Below are positions 26,009 to 37,379 of a DNA stretch of 64,000 nt, one piece after another. The position numbers and the translations under genes are program-made. The stretch's first letter is position 1. Every line of letters begins with the position of its first letter. Below the pieces are notes generated by a model, which saw only the letters and a list, made by a program, of their open reading frames with translations, had not been told where the DNA came from and ran no database searches. Source of the DNA: Albula goreensis (taxonomy: Eukaryota; Chordata; Actinopteri; Albuliformes; Albulidae); contig CM040741.1 of the NCBI GenBank assembly GCA_022829145.1, positions 63,052,547 to 63,116,546 of the forward strand. Reading direction: 5' to 3'.

Positions 26009-28017
26009 TCCGGCTCCGAGACAATACATGATTATGGAGCGATTGCTGGGCTTCCCCAAAATTGCCATGGGCTGATTAAAAATGTATGAAATGTGTGGGA
26101 GAAACAGAGGGTCTGTTTCCTCTCGCTCAGAGCCACGTGGTTTAATGAATCCATGGCGATAAATCCTCACAAATGGATAAACACAGCAGCTTTTAGTGTT
26201 CATTTTGTGAGGTAGTGTGTCTCTCACACAGGAACACAGCATGAGAAGTGAGATCATTTTCTTTATGCCGCGCTCAGTCCGCACACTATTAGCCCCCTCC
26301 AACGTAAATCAAAACAGGAACCATCTATTGCCCAAATATTTTTGTCACCCAACCTGGAGAGACCATCCGTGGGTTGGGGAGTGATTTTTATTTGTGAGTG
26401 GGAGTTGGGGGGGTGTTTGTTTTGATTTTTTTTCTCTTTCTTGGGCTTTTTTGTACGTGGGCGTTATGAGTATACACTGATTACACGCGAAAAAGGCAAC
26501 GATTTCTCAGAAAAACACTTGGGGACTAGAAATCCATAAACGTGCTTTGACCTTACCATTGTAAACTGTTTGTACGAAACCATCCGTGGTAGGTGAATAA
26601 GGCCCACTATGTGCGCGTCTCATTTAATCATTGTTTTTTAAGGATGTGACACAGGAGCACAGATGTCACAGATGTGTCCTTTGAATTCAAGAAAACCCAC
26701 CCCCCTCTTTCCCCAACTGTATGAGTCAGCAGTAAAATGTATATTTTTGGTTTTCGTTTAGCAGTTTTGGAATATTTTCTATGTGTGTTGGTTTCTGTGG
26801 TTTTTGATTCATTTCTTTAAGTGGCTTCAAAAGGTAATGAATATAGATTGAGTCATCCATTTATTTGATACTCCATTTATTTGAAGTGTGACTCCAGACA
26901 TTTTGGACATTGCTTGAAAATGTGCTCTCAACTTCATAATCAGAACAATAAATAAACATTTGTCTCGTGTACATGCACGTTAAAGCATATCAGTGTTACG
27001 TTTTAAACATGACACGCTTCCCCCTTAGCTGAACTTGTCTGTTGAAACATACGGTAAAGCAGCTCCTCAGACATTTGTTGGGTAAGGAGATTAGAACTAC
27101 AAAATAACCACAGGGCACCAAGAATGCAGCCCAATACAACAGCATACAAAAACAGGACCCGGATTGAGCAATTCTGAGCTAGCTAATTTCACAGAGCACA
27201 TTAGTGGTTTTACTTAGTGATTGAAAACTCGGAGCAGATTCTGTGGTATGATAAGGAAGCATAATGATATTGAATGCAGAACCCGGAGTCCAGTTTCAAA
27301 GAACAGAGAAATGGGTGGCCAAGTTAGGTTTCATTTGCCAAAAGCACATCTCCTCAGAAATTTGTCCGTTTACAACATTCTCCTTAACCTTCTCTTAACC
27401 TTTAATTTTATGCCAAAGATGAACAGATTTTTGACATTAGATTTGAATGCCTCTGCTACCAAGCATCTTGTCCAATGGCCTGTGCAGTCATTATTGCTGT
27501 TATTCTGCTGTGTCTTGCAAAATGTTGCAAAATAATGTAACCCATTCAAAGCAATAAACAGATGTTGTTGCAATATGTTTTTGTTCTGATAGATAATAAT
27601 AATAAAACGCTTACACAACCAGTGTGCAGGGTGTATCATGACATATCAAACCCTCAATTTTTGTCCTACTAATAAAAGACACCATTTTAAAGAAGTCCTT
27701 CCCCATTTTCCCAACCCAAACTGAGCTGTGCATCTCTCTCACCAGTAACCATCTCCCACGGACTCTCTCCACATTATTTCTTCTGATTCATGTGGCAACA
27801 AGCATCATTTTTTTGTGTGTTGTAGATGCCCGACCAATCACATGGTGCTTGCACTGTTGGAGGAACATGTCAACATATATTGGATTCACAAACCTGCGGG
27901 TGCCGAGCTGAGTGGGAGAGGCCAGTACAGGACAGTGGGCCTGGTGATTTAGCCAGCTTAACCCTTTATTGCTCTCCAGCAAGGTTGAGCCAAGGGTTGC
28001 CTTGCCGAAGAAGACAT

Positions 28018-28170
28018 CACATTACATTATAGGCATTTAGCAGACGCTCTTATCCAGAGCGACTTACAACACAAAGTCCATTTCTTTCGGGACAAGGGTG
28101 TTAAAGTGCTAGCGAGGGTAAAAATCTCAAGTGCCAGTAGGGTTAGCATGGACTAAACCCTATGGAAGAC
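28018..28170 (-). mobile_element. L2/UnaL2-type LINE or SINE 3' end
   Basis: The minus strand ends GTAAGTCGCTCTGGATAAGA, then GCGTCTGCTAAATGCC and a (TAATG)-like terminus. This is the well-preserved 3' stem-loop recognised by UnaL2-type reverse transcriptase. The sequence up to about 28170 probably belongs to the element. No reverse transcriptase coding remains. Confidence 0.75.
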
Positions 28171-28955
28171 CTGTTGAAGAAACAATACAAGAAACAATTA
28201 GTAATATCAACAACAATTCTTAAGATTAAATTGCTACAAGCAAAAACCTCTGACCTCTGACCATGACCACAGCCAGCTGAAGCACCCTGGTGCAGGACAC
28301 GCAGCTGCACGACAAACAACTGCTTTTACCTTGTGAATCATCCGAAATTCACCCCCCGAAATTCACTCTCAAACAAGAGCCACGCACCAGTCTGAGCTCA
28401 GCACAGTAAGCTGGGGGTTGTTTAAGTAATCTGCTGCGTACATGTCTAATTATTGCAGTAAAGTGCTGCTCTCCAAATTGTTCTCTGTGCTGTTGAAACG
28501 TACATTTTATAATGTTTAATTAACAGCGTTACCTCAAAATCGCTAATATATTATCAGAATTTGCAAGGCCATGATGGATCTGAGACATGACACATGCAAC
28601 GTGCTGCACATGCTTCACTCAGTTGCATCTCAAAATACCCCCCCCACCACTTCCCACCCCTTGCTCCCCCACCTCTGTTCTGTCATCTGCAAAAAATATT
28701 GTTTTATTGGCGTTACTTTGTTCACTTACATTGTACCCTGACCCAGGTCAGTGCAGATCTCATAGATTGTAAACAGTTGGATATTTAGTGAAACACACAT
28801 TCAGCCCCACCAAAGGGGTGCATCATCCTACCTGGGAATCCACTGACCACTGGGTGAAAAATCCAGCTCAGTTACCCTGCTGCAACAGGCTTCCGTGGTG
28901 TTTTTTCTTCAGGGTGAGTTCAGGTGATCTCACCCTCTGTCTTTCCCTCTCTCTG

Positions 28956-28958
<3 letters not shown>

Positions 28959-28984
<26 letters not shown>
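28959..28984 (+). repeat. Long poly-T run
   Basis: About 26 T residues after a CTCTCTCTG stretch. No flanking retroelement body was recognised. Confidence 0.9.
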
Positions 28985-28988
<4 letters not shown>

Positions 28989-29275
28989 ATTTTTATTTTT
29001 GCTCCTTTACAGATAAATGGATCAACTGTTATTGTCTGGGTTTGATACCAGCCTCAGAAAGCTGCGCATTTGATTGCAGCTCTCTCTGCTGTTTTCTGGA
29101 GAGGCGTGCTCCAGGGTGTTTTGTGCTATATGCAGCAGCTGTGTGCAGCGGTACCGCGCAGGAAAGTCGCAGTTTACTCCACCATGGCCCACGCATTCCA
29201 CGAGGCCCCGCCACACGTGTTCATTGATCCCTGACAGTTTCTGTGACTCATTTTTGGCATTTATTTAAAACAAGC

Positions 29276-29329
29276 GGGGCGGGGGGGAGTGGGGGGGTTA
29301 GAAGCTGGAGTGGGGTGGGGGTGGGGGGT
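29276..29329 (+). other. G-rich tract with quadruplex potential
   Basis: Several runs of four or more G separated by short spacers (GCGGGGCGGGGGGGAGTG and GGGGTGGGGGTGGGGGG). Confidence 0.5.
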
Positions 29330-31149
29330 ATGTACTGATGGCAAATAGGACCTCCTCCCACTCCTCCCTGGAAAGTATACCTTTTCACTAAACAGTGCGG
29401 GGCAGCTGGGAGGGTGATAGCACCCATGCTAACCTGCTGTAGTTTCATTAAACACCCACAGAGTGAAACTGCCAGCCAGCTGCAGTCCCCTACACCATTT
29501 CAGACAATACCTGTTTATGCAGGTACCTGCCCCTACTCGCTAGAGCTGGGAGACTGGAAACCGGGCCTCAGCCAACGACATGAGGAGTCAGTTAAAATAA
29601 TGGGATTCATGGAGGGGAAGAAAGAAAATATTCAGCCGTACTGGGTACACAGAATGATTCAGGATTCATTTATCCCATATCGATGATAATCTGTTCAACA
29701 CATGACTAACTCGGAACTGAAAATAAGTGCTTTACTTTTCATCCAGGTTAATAAATAGCATTGTGATTACAAGGAAAGAGAAAAGAAATACACACCAGTG
29801 AACACATGCTAGCTTGAGGCCTAAGTTTATCAAATCAGAATCAAATCAGAAACAGTCTGTTGTGTGACGCTTTTTTTAAATTAAAGCCAGAGCCTAGCTG
29901 TGGAATGGCTACAGGGTTACTACCTGCTTCACAGGAAAGTGCGGTCCACGAGCACACCTCACCACCCCGCCTCACAAAACGTGAGAGCCCACATCAACCA
30001 CACCACGCGTTCAAACACAATCACGAAATACTGGAACAGAGAGGGCGAAACAGAGTGATGCACTTCTACACATGAGACCCTTCGTGTGAGATGACGAGGT
30101 CGACGCTAATTGAAGCTCAATGACGGACTAAACTCTGTCAGATGGTGAGAAATAAAATCTTCTGATCTGCCAAACAGAAAGAAAATACAGAAATATAGAA
30201 ATAAAGCGAGGGCATTCTTGGGAGTATCAAGGGAAACCCTACTGCAGAATTATAAACCACAAAGGCTGGGCAGCAATCAATAAGAGAGTGGGAGACAGAG
30301 CACAATTGACAATTCAACACACTCAGACGTTTGCAGAACTGTTTGCCCGCCCTGTGTTACAAGAAAAAGCACTTCCTGTGTATCCACCTTTACCGAAACA
30401 GCTATTTAACTTGATCTTCCCGGACTCGGCTGCAGATGTTACCAAATAGCCATGTTCCACGGACCGAGATAGGGGTTTGGACTGGGAAAGGTCTACAGCC
30501 GTGCTGGTACTGATGTTTGAGGACGGGAGCAGGCCTAGTCTTGCAGCACACGCCATGCTGTCGTCAACCTCAAAGCCGGAAACCAAGGGAAAGACATGAC
30601 TCAACAACTTACACAATATCCATGTTGCATTTTTAAAGTAAAGGTAAAGTGCACTAATAGCTTTGACTTAAATCAATTGGCTTTCAATGAAATCAGAAGC
30701 ACCATAACAATATAATTAAAATCAACCGCATATTAATTACTCATTATGATGTTTTTTTTATTTAGACAAAAACCACTTCTGTAATATTTGTGCCTAAACA
30801 GTCATTAATCTTTGCACTGACTTGCGAGCTTGTATAAACAAGCTCTACACTTAGCGGGTTCTGTGTTCTCCCACTCCACTACGCAAGCTGAAAGACGTAA
30901 CTCTCAGCTGCTTGTTGACTGTGATGTATAAACAAGATGGCTGGGTCATCAGTGCCATGTGTATTTTTTTTTTTAAATACTGGTAATAAATGACGTCAGT
31001 ATCAATGTTGTCTTATGGTGATGCTTCAAACAGAACAGATACTGTAAGTGTGTGACAGTCAGGGGCGTAGGAAGCATTTGAAAGGTTGAGGGGCACAACC
31101 TTGGCGGGGTTTTCCTCATTTGCGAAAACAAGATATACAATCAGGATTG

Positions 31150-31200
31150 GAGTGTGTGTGTGTGTGTTGTGTGTGTGTGTGTGTGTGTGAGTGTGTGTAG
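31150..31200 (+). repeat. (GT)n microsatellite
   Basis: GT repeat of about 50 bp with one TTG and one GAG interruption. Confidence 0.92.
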
Positions 31201-32189
31201 TGGTTCTGGGTGGGAGGGGTGTCGGCAATAATACAGCTAAAATACATTTTAAAAATCATATTCCCATTTTCTTAAACCCTTGGAAACAGTGAACAGTGGA
31301 ACTTTGAACAGTGAACAGTGACGCATATGTTTGACAAATGTACTGAAGCATTGTTTGTCAACATCCCTGTTAATTCATCCCCAATTAACACCTGTCAGTA
31401 ATGACATCCCATTTAACAATCCAGATTTGACCTTTCTCAACTTCAAGATGACTTGAAGCCATAAACTAATTTTGCCATAAACTAATTCATACAATTTTAT
31501 TTTTTTTACTGTGGCGGCAACAATGTTATCATTATCGTGCTCCCATTGCTGCATTGCCACTAAGTACCACACCATTATTTTTCAGCATGAGTATATGTAC
31601 AGATAGTTATGATGTTATTATTTACAAACTTTTATTGTTTTGATACCTTTTATCTCTGTGGCTGTCATGCCCCACAATTTCAACCTTTTCAAAATCTCAC
31701 AGTGATTTGCAGGGCACAAGCTGCAATGCCTTTCACTAAGAAAACATTATTTTTTGAGACACTAAATGAATAAATAATAAAGAAAAACAAATAGCAAAAA
31801 AAAAAAAAAATAGTTATGATATAATCCTCATTTTTTATGATCACAGTGAGGCAGTTAAGTTTTTAACAAAGTTAGAGCACAATTATGCTTTCTTTGAAAC
31901 TCTTTAGTGTCTTTAGGTGAATAAAAAAAAACAAGAAGCAAACATAAAACTCAAAAGAAAGGCTATTTACATAGGTAATTAAAAACAATACAATTGAAAA
32001 TTAGTACTGACTTCTATTGCAAGCTCCAATTTTTCCTGTCTTGGTAACGAACATAAGACTCAAATTGAACAGTACATGTTAAGACGTCATGCGTAGCCAA
32101 CTACAAAAGTATTTTAAACTTCTATATTTAGGTAATAACAAGTGGAAAAGACCTATGTTAGAATACTAACTTACTTCCTTGACCATATT

Positions 32190-32408
32190 AGTCTGAAACT
32201 CCACCCATTTTAAAATCTTAACAAGACGACCACATGCAACCTGCACCGCGACTCAACAGTTGACCGGAGTAATCGCAAGCCGTCACTGCAGTGAACATCG
32301 TGAGATCAATTACCGCGAAGGAGAAACAGAAGTCCGAAACTTTGAGGAGTTGATTCACCGTCCTTTCGCGCCGTTTTTTTCGCTGAAAGGAGTCTAATTT
32401 GGAGAACC
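32190..32408 (+). promoter_or_regulatory. Candidate nrg1 type I promoter and 5' UTR
   Basis: The roughly 190 bases before the start codon have many CpG dinucleotides (ACCGCGACT, TACCGCGAAG, TTCGCGCCG) compared with the CpG-poor flanks. An AT-rich TTTTAAAA element near 32209-32216 could act as a weak TATA-like box, but no strong TATA or initiator is evident. The transcription start cannot be placed from sequence. A stop codon in frame with the nrg1 start (32343-32345) shows that the coding frame does not extend further upstream without splicing. Confidence 0.45.
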
Positions 32409-32505
32409 ATGTCAGATAAGAAAAGGAGCAAAGAAGGGAAGAGAGGTGGAAATAAAAAAGGAAAGAAAGATAAAACGGAGACATTAGATCCAGCTGTCCC
32501 ACAAG
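32409..32505 (+). CDS. nrg1: Neuregulin 1, coding exon 1 (type I-like N-terminus)
   Basis: This exon encodes the first 32 residues of a neuregulin, the EGF-like growth factor family that activates ErbB3/ErbB4 receptors. The peptide starts MSDKKRSKEGKRGG and ends PAVPQ. It is very rich in Lys/Arg/Gly, has no classical signal peptide, and resembles the basic N-terminus of mammalian NRG1 type I (heregulin), which starts MSERKEGRGKGKGKKK. The start is supported by an in-frame TGA at 32343-32345 with no other ATG between, and by an A at position -3. The exon ends in phase 1 at a consensus donor (CAAG/GTATGT). The kringle-like exon of type II and the cysteine-rich exon of type III were not seen. 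Identification rests on this N-terminus together with the downstream Ig exons; a duplicated fish paralogue (nrg1a/b) is possible. Confidence 0.86.
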
Positions 32506-34152
32506 GTATGTCATTTTCTTACTGATGTCTGGAGTTTATTTATCGGGGAAGAAAGTACTCAAAATCTAAGCTTGCAAAACTGCCCTAGCAACCCCTGTTC
32601 ATTAATTTTGCCTTCAAACATTACTGTAACTAAGCCTGACAGTGTGTTTCCCAGTGCTACATGCTCCGTGCCCCGTGGGAGGGCGGTACAGGTGTAATCG
32701 ACTGAATAGTTTTCTTTGAAAGTTCAGGAACTATCACTCAGTTTTCGCACACATATTTAAACACCAAATGCACACTACAGTGCTGGCCAGTCAGGGGATT
32801 TTAACTGGTACACTATATCATAATGTTCCTTGTCTTTATTAGTTACCTGATAAGGTTAAATATTCGCCCTATTCAATAGCCATACCTTGGCATAGAAACA
32901 TTTTCTACCAGCGACTGAGCAAGCTGCAAGTGCCTACAAGCTCGAGGAAGGAGTGGTGCTTTAAAAAACTTATCAAACGTCATTCAGATGAGCCATTGTG
33001 GTTACATGTTCCTAACTTTTGCTAATTATAATTCGCATTTATTCTGAGCGCGCAAGGATTTCTCCTGTTACTGGAAGTGCCTTTCGCGTGCGAACGTCGC
33101 ACTTGACAAAAATCAAGCGCTGTCATCAGGAGATATAGAAACCACGTGGTTGAATGAATTGCCATAAAACTAGGAAAAGTAGCCATTGTGAAAATATGAC
33201 CTAATTTCTTGCTTCATTGTAAACAGTTCAAATTAATTGTGCATAATTCAAGCACTTGAGAGGCGCGCTCAAAGAGAAACTTCTATAACTGTTCTGTACC
33301 CGTCTTTTCTGTGTATGTTATGATCTCATTCTTCGGTGAGATAAGTGAAAAGCTTTACCTTCTGTAAATACAACTTTTACTGTTCTCCAAACAAATATGT
33401 AATAAATTAGTTGACTGTGGAACTACAACTTTGTGTCAAGAAAGCAGATTGTGTTAACATTCCTTATGTTTGTTGGAAAAGTTAGATTAGGCTATCATGT
33501 TGCCTTATTGGGCAGTAACATTGCTTACATGGTCAGGTTCACCAGTCTGGAGGATCTCGCTGCCATTGCTTACTGCATTAGGATAAGATTAAGGTCTGGC
33601 ACCATAGAAGCCATATAATGTATAACATAACTGCAGAGATTGGGCTCTGAAAGCAGACATGATAGAGAATTTTGATATCATATTTTAAATGATGTTTGGA
33701 GTAGCCTTGTCAGTGGTATTCTTTAATTCTTAAAAATGAAGGGATGTTTAACGTATGTTTCCTTGACTACTGAGAAGTTGAGCCCTTACGCAGTGGACAT
33801 ATCTTCTGGTGTGAGAAGCTGTTTTGGAGCCAGGGTGGGTGGACTGTAATATGATCATATTAAGCTGTGATCTCCATTGTTTGGTTTTCAGCCCATACCA
33901 GAAGCCATTTGTAGCACCCTCCCATTTGGTGACTTTTGGGGGCAGATGGGAGGGGGTGAATAGGTGGGAGTGATGGGGGGGGGGGGTGCGCTTGGGTGTG
34001 TTGTCATACACACACTGTACTGTGGTAGAGAGTTGTCTGACAGATTTGTTCTACCTGGGTCAGACTCATCCATGTTTATGTTTCATTTCTTGGCAGCTCA
34101 ATATTTTGTAATTGGCGGTATTGAGTGTTTTCATGTTTAAGTTGTTATTGTT

Positions 34153-34340
34153 AGGCAATAGCGTAATGTAATGGTGCGGGAGCTTGGCTTCCAGCTCAGA
34201 AGTGGTGGGTTCAATTCCCTTGAAGTGCACTGTTGCTCTACCCTTGAGCGCGATAGTTAACCTGGGTTGCTTCAGTAAATTTCATGGACTGTAGGAATCT
34301 CAACTTTGCAAGTTGGTCTTGATAAGATCATGTGCTAAAT
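34153..34340 (+). mobile_element. tRNA-derived SINE with L2/UnaL2-type tail
   Basis: Has a degraded A box, a B-box-like GGGTTCAATTCCC, the fish SINE signature CTACCCTTGAGC...GTTAACCTGGGTTGCTTCAGTA, and a tail (CTTGATAAGATCATGTGCTAAAT) that is a diverged version of the UnaL2-type GGATA stem-loop. Not a functional tRNA gene. Confidence 0.75.
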
Positions 34341-34567
34341 TTTTTATCATTAGTATGTTATTAACATACTGAGTAGCTTTGCATATTGAGTCGGTGTATG
34401 ATGTTTCATGTCTTTGTTTATATGAATGCGTGTTCTATCCCTGTTGTTGCTATTTCAGTTTGTATTTTTTCTGATTTTTTTATTGCTGTGATTGTAGTAA
34501 TATTTATCATGTGTAGTAATATTCATAATACTTTTGTATTGTCAGTTCAGCCTTTCATTTGATAATG

Positions 34568-34618
34568 GATAAGATGGGGATATGGACAGGGTTAAACTGA
34601 TCCTGGATCAGCACTCCT
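34568..34618 (+). repeat. Partial copy of the 25.9-kb inverted-repeat family
   Basis: Contains CTGATCCTGGATCAGCACTC, matching the right end of the 25921-26008 element with two mismatches. The preceding AAGATGG and TGGA stretches also match in order. Only the right half is recognisable. Confidence 0.5.
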
Positions 34619-36007
34619 GTTTGGAGAGGCTGGAAGAATATGGGTCCATGAGTTCTTACATCTATTAGTTTTATGATTTTTCCCTTTATTTTTCACGAGA
34701 TATGAATAGTGATGACATGGGCACTTGGTTTACTAGGCTTTTGACGGGCTATCTAAGTGAGCCATGCGTATAAACTGAAACTACATTAAAGTCTGTGACG
34801 GGGATGTAGCGTGTGTGTAATTGTGCGTGACCACCTGGCATGAGTCGGCACGGAAACGCTCCCCCTATGCTGCTGCTGCTGCTGCACAACATCAATTATA
34901 CAACAACACGCAGTTTTGCAGCACTCAAAATTTTTAGGCTTCATGTGGGTTACCATGGAAAAAGAAAACACCCTCCTTTCCCTGAGTTCAGTTTTCCTAA
35001 AATCATTCTGTTGCCAGTTTGGCTCCCTGATAATAAAGAGGCTTTGCTGAACAGGAGGTTAAAGGCATACCGAAACAAAAACCTTGAGTACGATGGCCTG
35101 CATGCTTTCCCTTTGCCTCCAGGATAAGGCAGACACTGGTTTACACCCGCCGCATTTGCAAAGAGTAGCATAGACTGCTTTCGTTTGCAGTTGCTGTCAT
35201 GCCTAAGCTGACATGTTCTGCTGCAGTAATGATTCAAATAAGGGCTGGCCATCTCACCATCTCCAGCACCTTAAAACACCTGTATATATACCTGCATACA
35301 GCAGAATATAGCGCTCCTCCTGCCAAAATGTCTCAAAGGGCTTTGAATGTGCTCATTAATTAAACCTTAGTTTCAGTTAGCGCTATTTGAGTTAAGGCTA
35401 ATCACACTCACCATTACGACACAATTAATCCGCCCTTACAAGCTGCTCTTTGTAATATATTTTTTGTCCTTTTTCTTTGGATGTGGTATGCCGGGAATGC
35501 ACATTCCCTCATGAGCAGATAGCTTAGCTTGGCCTGTCCCTGAGTACTTGGCGGGGAGTAGGCATCACACATGTCTTTGCCTCAACACTGCCCTCTGTAG
35601 GGCACAAGCTGCGAGTGTCCAGGGAACGAACCGGTCACTCCACTGTCAGTACTTTTACACACAAATTTAAAAATCATTTATTTGATTCCACATAAAAGAT
35701 AATTACTCAGAAGGAGCCAAATTATATGATAAAGTCCATCATGTTGTTTTGGTCATTGTGGATAAAGAACCCATAGTCTCCACTGAACAGTAACCTATGA
35801 TGTCTGAGATGAAGCAATACTGTAATCTGCAGTCCACAAGCTGCAAGCATGTCATGGTCCAGGAATGCCAAAAATGAGGGCAATGAGCTGGCAGTTTTTA
35901 TCCCACATTACACACACAGAGATACACTGTACCTTTACCTTGCTACCCACATCTTTTTCACACATACCTTCTCCTTATCCACTGCCGACACAAAAACTTG
36001 TGCATGC

Positions 36008-36116
<109 letters not shown>

Positions 36117-37107
36117 ACACACCTCATGTTACCCATCCTTCAAAGACTATGGGAAAAGCTGTGGCAGTTTTAAACAGGGGGCGGAATAGAGACAATGACT
36201 GATAATTGGCAGGTATAGTACAGGGCTCCTCCTGAGCTGGGCTGAATCTACATCGTAAGGGTGTGATAATGTGAATGTGAAAAAAACAAAAGTGGGTTAA
36301 AAAAGAGAAAAAGAAAATTACAGGTTTGGGGTGAAAACCTCCACGGATCCCACTGCAGGCTGAAGTTTGTTCTGATTACTCACTTGTGAGGACCAGATTG
36401 TCAGTCTGACACAAGCCAAGTGAACTTGGTCGGAAATGACAGCTCCAGTTTACATTGGGCCAGCTGCCCCCCCACTGAACCAGCCACCCAGCCACCCACC
36501 CCCAGCAAGGTTTCTGTCTCGATAACTCCATCTCCCTACAGTGTAAACTGAAAAAAGAAAGACTGAAATGAAAGGCATCTTGGGGTAATCCAGGCTGTAA
36601 GTGGAAGTTCCTTCAACAAACTCCTGTAAAGGGGGTAGCAGTGCCAAAGTCTCATGACATGCACAGTGTGTATTAAGTACATGAGGCATGAAACATGTCA
36701 GTAACTCACCGATAATTACCTTTTAGGCTTTCAGTCGGACAACTATTGTTGTTCGGAAACAGTAAAAATATGGAAATTACCTCAGTGAAGTCCTTTTTGT
36801 TTTACGGAAGAGGTTTGTGGCTTATCGGTAACTGTCCTTTATCGCTGACGTTATGGGAACAATCTGGGACTCCAGAGACCACATATTTAAGGGGGATGAT
36901 ATTTTATTAATAGGGGCAACTGAGGGTGACAGCGGCAGTAGTCTTCCCATGGGGTGAGCCATATTGGGGCCCCCTGTCAGAGAAAGCCCCTGCTTTAATG
37001 AAAAGAGGAAATCAAGCAGGCCTGTTTTTGCTCTTGGAAATGACATTTAGAGGGCTCCAGACTTGTTCATAAGGATGTATTTTTCTTCATCAGGGAAAGA
37101 CAGTGAG

Positions 37108-37148
37108 TGGGGCTTTGTGGGGCGGGGGTCATGGGGGGTGCGGGGGGT
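37108..37148 (+). other. G-rich tract with quadruplex potential (intron 1)
   Basis: Five G runs of four to six: GTGGGGCGGGGGTCATGGGG then GGTGCGGGGGGT. It is on the coding strand, so it could also form in pre-mRNA. Confidence 0.5.
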
Positions 37149-37351
37149 AATGGATATCAGTTACCAGACCAGTCACAATAGTCTTGGGGATGACGGTCCA
37201 GAGATGTCTGGTCTCCTGTTCTTGTGTCTAAGGTCCGGCATTAGGTCATGGAATCCCTTGCTCACAGGGGGATGGAATGCCGACAGTCCCATCCGTGTAA
37301 AATTTTGCGGTTTTGAAAAACATCTAGGAGTCCAACGCCCCCATCCCTTCC

Positions 37352-37379
37352 AACACACACACACACACACACACACACA
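37352..37379 (+). repeat. (CA)n microsatellite
   Basis: About 14 uninterrupted CA repeats in intron 1. Confidence 0.9.

Larger units (their letters stand above)
1..32189. other. Noncoding region upstream of nrg1 exon 1
   Basis: No exon with recognisable protein similarity was found in this 32 kb. Open frames are short, and the longer ones come from (CA)n arrays or chance. In mammals very long introns separate distal neuregulin 1 promoters from the type I exon, so this may be intronic for other isoforms or simply intergenic. It holds the repeats and small elements listed separately, plus poly-T, poly-G and poly-C runs. GC- and CpG-richer patches near 5.2-5.9 kb, 7.55-7.75 kb and 24.5-24.9 kb could be regulatory or conserved noncoding DNA, which sequence alone cannot show. 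Confidence 0.7.

Noticed and set aside
31058-31075. CAGGGGCGTAGGAAGC as a possible hAT-type transposon end
   Set aside because: No matching opposite end or target duplication was found nearby.
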